From the NCBI GenBank assembly GCA_035222895.1, contig JAVYIG010000097.1, forward strand, positions 372,001 to 436,000: a stretch of 64,000 nt of DNA, read 5' to 3'. This document shows, piece after piece, positions 1 to 10,144 of this stretch (position 1 is the first letter of the stretch; the number at the start of each line of letters is the position of its first letter). Below the pieces are notes generated by a model. It was not told the DNA's origin. It saw nothing but the letters and a program-made list of their open reading frames with translations, and did not search any database. The position numbers and the translations under genes are program-made. The stretch is from Strongylocentrotus droebachiensis. Taxonomy: Eukaryota > Echinodermata > Echinoidea > Camarodonta > Strongylocentrotidae.

Positions 1-2314
1 TGGGTGAACGGCACGCCCAGTCAGATGCTCCTGTTTTCTTCAAATTGTATGTTTGTATGCTCTTCTTTAATAAGTTTTTTTAGGGCTAAGTGTCGTTAAT
101 TTCTGGCTGGGAGATGGTGACCTGTAAATGATAAGCCTACTCTTAAATTATGGGTGAACGGAACGCCTAGTCAGATGCTCTTTTTAAAACTATTGTATGT
201 ATTTATGTTAGGGCTAAGTGTAATTAATTTCTGGCTGGGCGATGGTGACCTGTGAATGATGAGCCTACCATTAAACTGTGGGTGAACGGCACGCCCAGTC
301 AGATGCTCTTTAAAAAAAAAATGTATTTATTTATGTTAGGGCTAAGTGTAGTTAATTTCTGACTGGGAGATGGGGACCTGTGAATGATGAGCCTACTCTT
401 AAATTGTTGGTGAACGGGCCGCCCAGTCAGATGCTATTTTAAAGAATAATTGTATGTATTTATGTTAGGGCTTAGTGTAGTTAATTTTTGGCTGGGAGAT
501 GGTGACCTGTGAATTATGAGCCTACCAGGCCCTGTCCCTAAAACATTAGGTGAACGGCACGCCCAGTCAGATGCTTTTTTTAATTGAATGGATGGGGTTT
601 AGGGCTGAGTGTAGTTAATTTCTGGCTGGGAGATGGTAACATGTGAATGATAAGCCTACTCCTAATCTGTAGGTGAACTGCACGCCCAGTCAGATGCTCT
701 TTTTTTCTTCAAATTGTATGTATTTATGTTAGGGCTAAGTGTCGTTAATTTCTGGCTGGGAGATGGTGACCTGTGAATGATGAGCCTACTCTTTAATTGT
801 GGGTGAACGGCACGCCCAGTCAGATGCTCCTGTTTTCTTCAAATTGTATGTTTGTATGCTCTTCTTTAATAAGTTTTTTAGGGCTAAGTGTCGTTAATTT
901 CTGGCTGGGAGATGGTGACCTGTGAATGATGAGCCTACTCTTAAATTATGGGTGAACGGCACGCCCAGTCAGATGCTCTTTTTTTCTTCAAATTGTATGT
1001 ATTTATGTTAGGGCTAAGTGTCGTTAATTTCTGGCTGGGAGATGGTGACCTGTGAATGATGAGCCTACCCTTAAACTGTGTGTGAACGGCACACCCAGTC
1101 AGATGCTCTTTTTTTTTCTTTAAATTTTCTTTAAATTGTATATATTTATATATACCAGTCAGATGGTCTTTTTAAAATTATTGTATGTATTTAAATTAGG
1201 GCTAAGTGTAATTAATTTCTTGCTAGGAGATGGTGACCTGTGAATGATGAGCCTACCCTTAAACTGTGTGTGAACGGCACACCCAGTCAGATGCTCTTTT
1301 TTTTCTTTAAATTGTATATATTTATGTTAGCGCTAAGCGTAGTTAATTTCTGGCTGGGAGATGGTGACCTGTGAATGATGAGCCTACTCTTAAACTGTGG
1401 ATGAACGGCACGCCCAGTCAGATGGTCTTTTTTAAATTATTGTATGTATTTATGTTAGGGCTAAGTGTAATTAATTTCTGGCTGGGAGATGGTGACCTGT
1501 GAATAATGAGCCTACCCTTAAACTGTGGATGAACGGCACGCCCAGTCAGATGCTCTTAAAAAAAAAAAAAAAAGTATGTATTAATGTTAGGGCTAAGTGT
1601 AATTAATTTCTGGCTGGGAGATGGTGACCTGTGAATGATGAGCCTACCCTTAAACTGTGTGTGAACGGCACACCCAGTCAGATGCTCTTTTTTTTCTTCA
1701 AATTGTATATATTTATGTTAGCGCTAAGCGTAGTTAATTTCTGGCTGGGAGATGGTGACCTGTGACCTGTGAATGATGAGTCTACTCTTAATTTGTGGAT
1801 GAACGGCACGCCCAGTCAGATGGTCTTTTTTAAATTATTGTATGTATTTATGTTAGGGCTAAGTGTAATTAATTTCTGGCTGGGAGATGGTGACCTGTGA
1901 ATGATGAGCCTACCCTTAAACTGTGGATGAACGGCACGCCCAGTCAGATGCTTTTTTTCTTCTTCAAATTGTATGTATTTATGTTAGGGCTAAGTGTCGT
2001 TAATTTCTGGCTGGGGAATGGTGACCTGTGAATGATGAGCCTACCGGGCCCTGCCCTTCAAACTGTAGGTGAACGGCATGCCCAGTTTATAGATGCTCTG
2101 TTTAATTTTGTTTTTTTAGGGCTAAGTAAAGTTAATTTATGGGTGGGAGATGGTGACCTGTGAATGATGAGCCTACTCTTAAAATGTAGGTGAACGGCGC
2201 CCAGTCAGATGAACCTCTTTTTAATTGTATGTATGCGTGTAGTTTAAAGCCAATTGTAGTCAATTTCTGGCTGGGAGATGGTGACCTGTGAATGATGAGC
2301 CTACTCTTTAATTG
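1..2314. repeat. Satellite, higher-order unit 1 (about 17 monomers)
   Basis: Head-to-tail monomers start near 1, 151, 279, 407, 547, 670, 800, 949, 1079, 1267, 1398, 1526, 1658, 1796, 1924, 2066 and 2187. Spacing is mostly 123-150 bp, with one of 188 bp. Each monomer has a conserved block GTGAACGGCACGCCCAGTCA, a variable T- or A-rich spacer, then TTAGGGCTAAGTG, TTTCTGGCTGGGAGATGG and TGACCTGTGAATGATGAGCC. Monomers within the unit differ clearly from one another, but the whole series reappears in the same order from 2315, which is the definition of a higher-order repeat. I do not recognise the family. The window starts inside the array, so its left end is not seen. Confidence 0.95.
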
Positions 2315-4886
2315 TGGGTGAACGGCACGCCCAGTCAGATGCTCCTGTTTTCTTCAAATTGTATGTTTGTATGCTCTTCTTTAATAAGTTTTTTTAGGGC
2401 TAAGTGTCGTTAATTTCTGGCTGGGAGATGGTGACCTGTAAATGATAAGCCTACTCTTAAATTATGGGTGAACGGAACGCCTAGTCAGATGCTCTTTTTA
2501 AAACTATTGTATGTATTTATGTTAGGGCTAAGTGTAATTAATTTCTGGCTGGGCGATGGTGACCTGTGAATGATGAGCCTACCATTAAACTGTGGGTGAA
2601 CGGCACGCCCAGTCAGATGCTCTTTAAAAAAAAAAATGTATTTATTTATGTTAGGGCTAAGTGTAGTTAATTTCTGACTGGGAGATGGGGACCTGTGAAT
2701 GATGAGCCTACTCTTAAATTGTTGGTGAACGGGCCGCCCAGTCAGATGCTATTTTATAGAATAATTGTATGTATTTATGTTAGGGCTTAGTGTAGTTAAT
2801 TTTTGGCTGGGAGATGGTGACCTGTGAATTATGAGCCTACCAGGCCCTGTCCCTAAAACATTAGGTGAACGGCACGCCCAGTCAGATGCTTTTTTTAATT
2901 GAATGGATGGGGTTTAGGGCTGAGTGTAGTTAATTTCTGGCTGGGAGATGGTAACATGTGAATGATAAGCCTACTCCTAATCTGTAGGTGAACTGCACGC
3001 CCAGTCAGATGCCCTTTTTTCTTCAAATTGTATGTATTTATGTTAGGGCTAAGTGTCGTTAATTTCTGGCTGGGAGATGGTGACCTGTGAATGATGAGCC
3101 TACTCTTAAATTATGGGTGAACGGCACGCCCAGTCAGATGCTCTTTTTTTCTTCAAATTGTATGTATTTATGTTAGGGCTAAGTGTCGTTAATTTCTGGC
3201 TGGGAGATGGTGACCTGTGAATGATGAGCCTACTCTTTAATTGTGGGTGAACGGCACGCCCAGTCAGATGCTCCTGTTTTCTTCAAATTGTATGTTTGTA
3301 TGCTCTTCTTTAATAAGTTTTTTAGGGCTAAGTGTCGTTAATTTCTGGCTGGGAGATGGTGACCTGTGAATGATGAGCCTACTCTTAAATTATGGGTGAA
3401 CGGCACGCCCAGTCAGATGCTCTTTTTTTCTTCAAATTGTATGTATTTATGTTAGGGCTAAGTGTCGTTAATTTCTGGCTGGGAGATGGTGACCTGTGAA
3501 TGATGAGCCTACCCTTAAACTGTGTGTGAACGGCACACCCAGTCAGATGCTCTTTTTTTTCTTTAAATTTTCTTTAAATTGTATATATTTATATATACCA
3601 GTCAGATGGTCTTTTTAAAATTATTGTATGTATTTAAATTAGGGCTAAGTGTAATTAATTTCTTGCTAGGAGATGGTGACCTGTGAATGATGAGCCTACC
3701 CTTAAACTGTGTGTGAACGGCACACCCAGTCAGATGCTCTTTTTTTTCTTTAAATTGTATATGTTTATGTTAGCGCTAAGCGTAGTTAATTTCTGGCTGG
3801 GAGATGGTGACCTGTGAATGATGAGCCTACTCTTAAACTGTGGATGAACGGCACGCCCAGTCAGATGGTCTTTTTTAAATTATTGTATGTATTTATGTTA
3901 GGGCTAAGTGTAATTAATTTCTGGCTGGGAGATGGTGACCTGTGAATGATGAGCCTACCCTTAAACTGTGGATGAACGGCACGCCCAGTCAGATGCTCTT
4001 AAAAAAAAAAAAAAAGTATGTATTAATGTTAGGGCTAAGTGTAATTAATTTCTGGCTGGGAGATGGTGACCTGTGAATGATGAGCCTACCCTTAAACTGT
4101 GTTTGAACGGCACACCCAGTCAGATGCTCTTTTTTTTCTTCAAATTGTATATATTTATGTTAGCGCTAAGCGTAGTTAATTTCTGGCTGGGAGATGGTGA
4201 CCTGTGACCTGTGAATGATGAGTCTACTCTTAATTTGTGGATGAACGGCACGCCCAGTCAGATGGTCTTTTTTAAATTATTGTATGTATTTATGTTAGGG
4301 CTAAGTGTAATTAATTTCTGGCTGGGAGATGGTGACCTGTGAATGATGAGCCTACCCTTAAACTGTGGATGAACGGCACGCCCAGTCAGATGCTCTTTTT
4401 TTCTTTAAAATGTATGTATTAATGTTAGGGCTAAGTGTTGTTAATTTCTGGCTGGGAGATGGTGACCTGTGAATGATGAGCCTACTCTTAAATTGTTGGT
4501 GAACGGCACGCCCAGTCAGATGCTTTTTTTCTTCTTCAAATTGTATGTATTTATGTTAGGGCTAAGTGTCGTTAATTTCTGGCTGGGGAATGGTGACCTG
4601 TGAATGATGAGCCTACCGGGCCCTGCCCTTCAAACTGTAGGTGAACGGCATGCCCAGTTTATAGATGCTCTGTTTAATTTTGTTTTTTTAGGGCTAAGTA
4701 AAGTTAATTTATGGGTGGGAGATGGTGACCTGTGAATGATGAGCCTACTCTTAAAATGTAGGTGAACGGCGCCCAGTCAGATGAACCTCTTTTTAATTGT
4801 ATGTATGCGTGTAGTTTAAAGCCAATTGTAGTCAATTTCTGGCTGGGAGATGGTGACCTGTGAATGATGAGCCTACTCTTTAATTG
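2315..4886. repeat. Satellite, higher-order unit 2 (about 19 monomers)
   Basis: This unit repeats unit 1 monomer for monomer, including the distinctive 150-bp monomer with an extra TTTGTATGCTCTTC segment, the A-run monomer and the long monomer with a partial internal duplication. It is 258 bp longer because it carries two additional monomers, at about 3114-3243 and 4366-4495. Otherwise the two units differ only at scattered bases, for example TTTTATAGA at 2753 where unit 1 has TTTTAAAGA. The two extra monomers look like copies of neighbours, as expected from unequal exchange in register. Confidence 0.95.
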
Positions 4887-5580
4887 TGGGTGAACGGCAC
4901 GCCCAGTCAGATGCTCCTGTTTTCTTCAAATTGTATGTTTGTATGCTCTTCTTTAATAAGTTTTTTTAGGGCTAAGTGTCGTTAATTTCTGGCTGGGAGA
5001 TGGTGACCTGTAAATGATAAGCCTACTCTTAAATTATGGGTGAACGGAACGCCTAGTCAGATGCTCTTTTTAAAACTATTGTATGTATTTATGTTAGGGC
5101 TAAGTGTAATTAATTTCTGGCTGGGCGATGGTGACCTGTGAATGATGAGCCTACCATTAAACTGTGGGTGAACGGCACGCCCAGTCAGATGCTCTTTAAA
5201 AAAAAAAATGTATTTATTTATGTTAGGGCTAAGTGTAGTTAATTTCTGACTGGGAGATGGGGACCTGTGAATGATGAGCCTACTCTTAAATTGTTGGTGA
5301 ACGGGCCGCCCAGTCAGATGCTATTTTAAAGAATAATTGTATGTATTTATGTTAGGGCTTAGTGTAGTTAATTTTTGGCTGGGAGATGGTGACCTGTGAA
5401 TTATGAGCCTACCAGGCCCTGTCCCTAAAACATTAGGTGAACGGCACGCCCAGTCAGATGCTTTTTTTAATTGAATGGATGGGGTTTAGGGCTGAGTGTA
5501 GTTAATTTCTGGCTGGGAGATGGTAACATGTGAATGATAAGCCTACTCCTAATCTGTAGGTGAACTGCACGCCCAGTCAG
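4887..5580. repeat. Satellite, higher-order unit 3 (partial)
   Basis: The first five and a half monomers of the higher-order unit repeat again, starting at 4887 with the diagnostic 150-bp monomer. The order is then lost near 5580, where the sequence switches to diverged monomers. It shares ATGCCCTTTTTT (near 5580) with unit 2 but TTTTAAAGA (near 5326) with unit 1, so it is not a simple copy of either. Confidence 0.9.
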
Positions 5581-5940
5581 ATGCCCTTTTTTCTTCAAAA
5601 TGTATGTATTTATGTAAGGGCTATGTGTAGTTAATTTCATGCTGGGAGATGGTGACCTGTGAATGATGAGCCTACCCTCAAAATGTAGTAGAACGGCACG
5701 CCCAGTCGGATGCTCTTTTAACAAATAATTGTATGTATTTATGTTAGGGCTTAGCGTAGTTAATTTCTGGCTGGGAGATGGTGACATGTGAATGATAACC
5801 CTACCATGCCGTGCCCCTTCAACTGTAGGTAAACGGCACGCCAAATCAGATGCTCTTTTTTATTTTTATTTAGGGCTAAGTGTAGTGAATTTTTGGCGAG
5901 GAGATGGTGTCCTGTGAATAATGTGCCTACCGGGCCGCGC
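5581..5940. repeat. Diverged satellite monomers at the array edge
   Basis: About three monomers remain in register but carry many substitutions and small deletions (for example GCTGGGAGATGG kept, TTTCATGC for TTTCTGGC, CAGTCGGATG for CAGTCAGATG). The last recognisable monomer ends near 5938 with CTACCGGGCCGCGC. On the minus strand an open frame at 5467-5844 translates the monomers into a repeated IIHRSPSPSQKLTTLSP-like peptide. It arises from monomer periodicity and has no other sign of being a gene. Confidence 0.85.
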
Positions 5941-6049
5941 ATATTTTTTTTACACAACTGTTTAGCCATTTTCGGGAAAAAATTCCAAGAAGTGCTCTGG
6001 TGAAAGAGTCTAGGTCGTCAGCGCACTGCGTGCAAGCACGTACACCCAG
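5941..6049. other. Short unique spacer
   Basis: Single-copy sequence between the satellite edge and the purine-rich minisatellite. No gene or repeat was recognised. Confidence 0.5.
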
Positions 6050-6540
6050 GGAAGGGAAGATGACAGAAAGGGGAAAACAAGGATAGTGGAGAGGATATGG
6101 AGAAGGAAAAACAATGAAATACATAAGGAAAGAGAAGAGGATAAGTCAAAGGAAGAACATAGAAATACATAATTGAAGAGCTAAGAGGATCATAGATCTA
6201 CACTTAGGAAAAACAGGGAAATACATAAAGAAGGAGAAAGGGAATCTATCATATTAAAACAAAGAAATAGATGCATGACGAAGGTAAAAAGGATAGATTG
6301 AAGGAGAAACAAAGAAATACATTAAACAAAAGAGAAGAGGTTAGAATAAAAGAGAACAAAAGAAATACATAACGAATGAGAACTGGGGAATAGATTGAAG
6401 AAAAAACAAAGAAAATTAACGAAGGAGAAGGATAGATTGAAGATAAAAAAAAAAGATATACATGACAAAAGAGAAGAGGATAGATTGAAGGAGAACACAA
6501 AAATACATAATGAAAGAGCAGAGAGGATAGATATAACCCG
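6050..6540. repeat. Purine-rich degenerate minisatellite (about 40-45-bp unit)
   Basis: About ten diverged copies of a unit approximated by GAAGGAGAACAAAGAAATACA followed by TAAnGAAAGAGAAGAGGATAGATT. The motifs AAATACAT, AGAGGATAGA and GGAGAACA recur at roughly 40-45-bp intervals. The plus strand is almost entirely purine, which could allow triplex or other non-B structure. Minus-strand open frames here encode low-complexity FLCFF/SLLF peptides that merely reflect the repeat. Confidence 0.75.
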
Positions 6541-6677
6541 AAACAAATAATGAGTATATATGTTGTACAATTCCAGCAATCCAACAAAACTGCTAAGGGT
6601 AATGCTAGACTCTATCTCTAGTCGTTTGTACAGCATATTTGACTGAAGTGGCTAAACAGTGTAAAAAAAATATGCGC
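6541..6677. other. Unique spacer
   Basis: AT-rich sequence separating the minisatellite from the next isolated satellite relic. No feature is visible. Confidence 0.5.
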
Positions 6678-6760
6678 TACCGGGCCCTGCCCCTTAAACT
6701 GTAGGTGAACGGCACGCCCAGTTAGATACTTTGTTTAATTGAATGAATGTGGTTTAGAAT
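6678..6760. repeat. Isolated, broken satellite monomer
   Basis: CTACCGGGCCCTGCCCC, then TGTAGGTGAACGGCACGCCC, are clear satellite sequence, but the monomer breaks off at GTTTAGAATG. The rest of the monomer is replaced by about 400 bp of unrelated DNA. Confidence 0.75.
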
Positions 6761-7159
6761 GTCGTCACTGCAGGAGCCTCTCCGATGAAAAAATGAGGGT
6801 GGTTCGGGCATTGAAATGTCTTTAAAAGGCAAACTATGATATCAATTGAGAAAAAGAAGACATTTATCCAATATGCACTTGATAATCCCAGTACGCTTCT
6901 TGCAATTTCGTCATTCCTAATTATGAATTACAATGAGATTGTAAGATAATTAGTTGTAGAACAAATCGGATATGCCCGCAATGATGTCAAATGCATCATT
7001 AAGCCACGTGACCGTATAATCTTTTTTCGATCTGTGAAAATGGATAGTTATTATAATTTTTTTGTCAATTTAGAGATTTTCTGAAAAATTAGAAGCTTGA
7101 ATATTAATAAGTAGAGATTTATTCATGTTTTGAAAGCCTATGTTAGTTGGGTTAGAATG
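6761..7159. other. Unrelated AT-rich segment interrupting the decayed satellite
   Basis: About 400 bp with no satellite similarity, between two satellite fragments. TTAGAATG occurs just before it (near 6753) and again at its right edge (near 7151), which might be a target duplication. The segment has no obvious terminal inverted repeats, and the flanking fragments do not join into one intact monomer. No coding signal. Confidence 0.45.
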
Positions 7160-7700
7160 GCCCTTTAAACTGTAGGTGAACGGCCCACCCAGCCAGGAAG
7201 AAAAAAAATATGCGTATTGCTTAATTAATCAAGTCATTTATTGTTATTACTTAGATCAAAACAATTTACGTAAATCGTGGCTGGGAGATGGTGACCTGTG
7301 AATGGTGAGCCTACCGGGCCCTCTCCGTTAAACTGTATGTGAATGTCCAGCACGCCTATCCAGATATTTAAAATATATATTTATAAGGCTTTGTTCAGTC
7401 AGGTGCTGATTTTTTTTTCTTTTCTTACGAAGGTCCTTGAGCCTTAGTAAAATTAAACGAAGATTATTCCTGGTTGGGAAATGGTGGCCTATGCATGAAG
7501 AATTTACCGGCCCCGGCCCCTAATACTGTAGGTGAACAGCACGCCCAGTCGAGTTTTTAAAAAAATATTAAGAAGGCTTTGTTCAGTCAGGTGCTGACAT
7601 TTTTGTTTTTCTTCTGTAGGCCCTTTAGGCTTAGTAAAATTTAAAGAAGTCAATTATTGGTTGGGAGATGGTGGCCTGTGAATGAAGAGCCTACCCCGAA
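7160..7700. repeat. Highly decayed satellite monomers with a longer local unit
   Basis: Satellite blocks are recognisable at 7170-7200 (TGTAGGTGAACGGCCCACCC), 7277-7350 (TGGCTGGGAGATGGTGACCT), 7470-7555 and 7655-7697. Between them a segment starting AAGGCTTTGTTCAGTCAGGTGCTGA appears twice (near 7384 and 7573), each time followed by CTTAGTAAAATT and a GGTTGGGAGATGG-type block. A new unit of roughly 190 bp had therefore formed from the old monomer before the array died. Confidence 0.75.
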
Positions 7701-7824
7701 AATTGCGTAAAGAGAAGAAGATAGAGAGAGAAGGAAAATTAAAGAGACAGAGAGAACAAAATATAAAAGTGGTTCCCAAGACAACCCTTAGTTCTGTAAA
7801 CTTGTCTTTTTTAATGAGAAAGAC

Positions 7825-7885
7825 GTTGTGTGTGCGTGCGTGTGTGTGTGTGTGTGCGTGTTTGTGTGTGTGTGTGTGTGTGCGG
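7825..7885. repeat. (GT)n microsatellite
   Basis: About 60 bp of GT repeats with a few GC and TT interruptions. Open frames overlapping it (CVCVC or HTHTH peptides) are artefacts of the repeat. Confidence 0.9.
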
Positions 7886-8284
7886 GTATACTGCGACCTC
7901 AACTAGACCAACCAATCGTGTTGAATCCGATTTACATCTCGTTACTTTCCGCCTATTATGTGCCTTGTCCATAATAAAGCGACGGTCTAGATTTATTTTT
8001 TGAAAACAAGAATCAAGCTTAAATATCCCCACTCAACTTCCCTGTTCCTGCTACCTCTATCGAGGCCTGCCGTGTTCATATGGTACCCAGCACCTTTAAT
8101 GCGATGAAACCAAATAGTCACTGGCCGTATCACCCTTCCATTCATGAAAGGAAGCTGCGCACTTCGGATTGGTCGATAGCATGAGGCACATTCATGTGTT
8201 GTGCTCCCTATTAAATGAGACATATTTGATTTTACCCGAATGGGGTCAAGAGGAGCTAATCGAGGTTAAGTGTCGGGAGAGATA
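7886..8284. other. Non-coding unique stretch
   Basis: Mixed-composition sequence between the GT repeat and the duplicated segment. I see no splice-flanked exon, RNA gene or repeat that I can name. Confidence 0.4.
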
Positions 8285-8740
8285 GATTGGAGGCGACGTC
8301 AGCTTTGGCGAAGGAATAACACAATTCACCCCGTCCAAGTCTGGTTGAAATTACTGATTAAAGCTCCCTTTCATTCCTTCTTTGTGCACATTGTTTGCCG
8401 ATTCTTTTTATAGTCTATCTGCACTAGTTTGGCCAGGAGGGATTGAACCTCCCTGCATGGTCACTGACAGGTGGTTATCTCATCAAATCAGCTCTCAATT
8501 AACATAAGGAAAGGGGGACTGTGGGGGACCAGTTGTCACTATAGTCATTGTTTGCTATATAGAGGGCGCAAGTAGCTACATGTATAAGTAGTGCAGTGGG
8601 GCTTTAAAGCTTTGGCGAAGGAATTGATCAAAATCAGTCGGCATATATTTGCACATATTTGTTGGGCTTTGGAGAGGGGATTTAAAAACTCAGTTGGTCA
8701 CGTCTGATGAAATTTCAAATCAAAGCTCCGTTTCATACCG
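8285..8740. repeat. Diverged direct duplication flanking a SINE relic
   Basis: GCTTTGGCGAAGGAAT occurs near 8302 and again near 8611. In each copy it is followed, with different spacing, by a GTCTG-TGAAATT-like block and then by CAAAGCTCC(C/G)TTTCAT. The two copies are much diverged. The tRNA-like sequence at 8431-8497 lies between them. The family is unknown to me. Confidence 0.45.
8431..8497 (-). mobile_element. tRNA-derived SINE head or tRNA pseudogene
   Basis: On the minus strand the 3' half has a perfect T-arm: GGAGG, the loop TTCAATC, and CCTCC. It contains a good pol III B box (GGTTCAATCC). Upstream, GCTGATTTGATGAGATAACCACC resembles a tRNA D-arm (GCTCAGTTGGT-type A box). The acceptor stem does not pair well and no proper anticodon arm is visible, so this is a SINE head or decayed tRNA and not a working gene. 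Confidence 0.5.
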
Positions 8741-9388
8741 TGAAAGAGCACAAACGTAGAACCATAATCATGGGTTATGTTTACTCCAAATTATTTTAGT
8801 TCGTTAAAATAATTAATCATACCCGTCAAGAAATGTTTGTATCTTAGTAAAATCTCTTACGATATTCGATTTATGTATTAATAAAAAGAGATCCGTAGGA
8901 GTAAAGCTTTTAATGCCCAATTTCTTTTGTTCCTCATCAAGGCAATATTTTTTTAATTGGAAATTTACTAAATCAATCAGTGCACATTTTTTTTCTAAAT
9001 TTTAAAAACCGCTCTGATGGAAAAAAAATGATTAACGCATTTATTCGAGTTTGTCGGAAAAATGCTTTTGAACCAACCCAACAAAACCACAATGACATTC
9101 AGTTATTTTAAAAGTGAATCTTAATTGCATGCAAACCGCATCGTGAAATACACATGCATTTTAAGTTAATATAAGATATTAGAAATGAGACGGAAACCTG
9201 GTCATGGCTTCTTTGCAAAGATGTCTCATTCGGGTGGATTATCAGGAAACTGAATAACCATCAACGACCCGTTTCTTATTTGTTATCCCCCTTATCTCTC
9301 TCTCTCTCCTTCTCTCAAATAACATTTAATATTGCCTCTTCTAACCACAAGAAATTTGAACGAAACTTCTTGCATATTGTGTCATATA
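8741..9388. other. Non-coding AT-rich stretch
   Basis: AT-rich sequence with short homopolymers and a short CT run near 9297-9315. Nothing codes convincingly. Confidence 0.4.
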
Positions 9389-10144
9389 CAGGGGCGGATC
9401 TAGCTTTTTGTTAAGGGGGGGGTTGACCAAAATAATGACGATGCGGAGCATCGTCCACGAGCCGCGAAGCGGCGAGCCGATTTTTTCGGGGGTGTTTATT
9501 TGAACCCCGTAAGTGATGTTTTCCTGGCATCTACTAACACAATGGAGACCATAAAAAGCAGTGCACGATAACGTCTTTTTAAATCAAGTAACAGTTTAAG
9601 GGGGGTTTGACCCGATGACGATGCGGATACTGTGTGTGTCTGCACCAGGCGCGTACGCAGGATTTTTTCAAGGGGGGGGTTTTAACATTCATAAATCGGG
9701 CCGAAAATTTCGCAACGACTCAGCCGACCGCTGAATAAGCGGGGGGGGGGGGGGTGGTAAGAGGACACTTTTTATTTTATTTTTGACCTCGAAATTTGAA
9801 CATTTGACATTTTGCTCCGTTGGGGGGGGGTAAGGTCACCTGTTTTAGGGTCATTCATGGGGATAATTTTTTTTTTAATAATAAAAAAAAAAAAAAAAAA
9901 AAAAAATCCAAAGGGGGGGGGGGGGGTTTTAGGTTTTTTTTGGGGGGGGTTTATACACATAAAAATACCAAAGGGGGGGGTTAACCCCCCAAACCCCCCC
10001 CCCCCCTGCGTACGCGCCTGGTCTGCACACATGATGGCGTTTTTCTATTCACATAACATTTTCACTTGGCAGCCCAAGGGGGGGGGTTAAACCCCCTAAC
10101 CTCTCCCCCACCCCCCCCCCCCCCCCCCCACAGATCCGCCACTG
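9389..10144. mobile_element. hAT-like non-autonomous element, interrupted by a second element
   Basis: The left end CAGGGGCGGATCTAG (9389-9403) and right end CAGATCCGCCACTG (10131-10144) form an imperfect terminal inverted repeat of the CAGTGGCGGATC type, common in hAT-derived miniature elements. The interior carries poly-G and poly-C runs and two adjacent perfect hairpins: GACGATGC-GGA-GCATCGTC (9437-9455) and GCCGC-GAA-GCGGC (9461-9473). GATGACGATGCGGA recurs near 9614. Removing the nested element (9646-10020 plus one 8-bp repeat) leaves about 373 bp. The 8-bp flanks (GTCATATA and GGATCTTT) do not match, so no target duplication is preserved. It has no transposase. Confidence 0.65.
9646..10020. 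mobile_element. hAT-type MITE, 375 bp, with intact TIRs and 8-bp target duplication
   Basis: It begins CAGGCGCGTACGCAG (9646-9660) and ends with the exact reverse complement CTGCGTACGCGCCTG (10006-10020). It is flanked on both sides by GTCTGCAC (9638-9645 and 10021-10028), an exact 8-bp target site duplication. CAGG-type ends with an 8-bp duplication point to the hAT superfamily. The inside is mostly poly-G, poly-T, poly-A and poly-C, with one copy of a CGACTCAGCCGACCGCTGAA block followed by a G-run and AAGAGGACAC. There is no coding capacity, so it depends on a transposase supplied elsewhere. The host sequence is the older element at 9389-10144. Confidence 0.9.

Noticed and set aside
5467-5844. 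125-codon minus-strand frame with repeated SPSPSQKLTTLSP peptide
   Set aside because: It is a translation of satellite monomers whose length is locally a multiple of three. The frame is broken in most of the array and there is no other gene signal.
1-5940. TTAGGG in nearly every satellite monomer, suggesting telomeric DNA
   Set aside because: It occurs only once per 130-bp monomer and not as tandem hexamers, so it is part of the monomer and not a telomere repeat.
6753-7159. TTAGAATG on both sides of a 400-bp block, as an 8-bp target duplication
   Set aside because: The block lacks terminal inverted repeats and the flanking satellite pieces do not join into an intact monomer. Chance or a more complex rearrangement is likelier.
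8431-8497. Functional tRNA gene on the minus strand
   Set aside because: The T-arm is perfect but the acceptor stem and anticodon arm do not form, so it is listed as a SINE or pseudogene.
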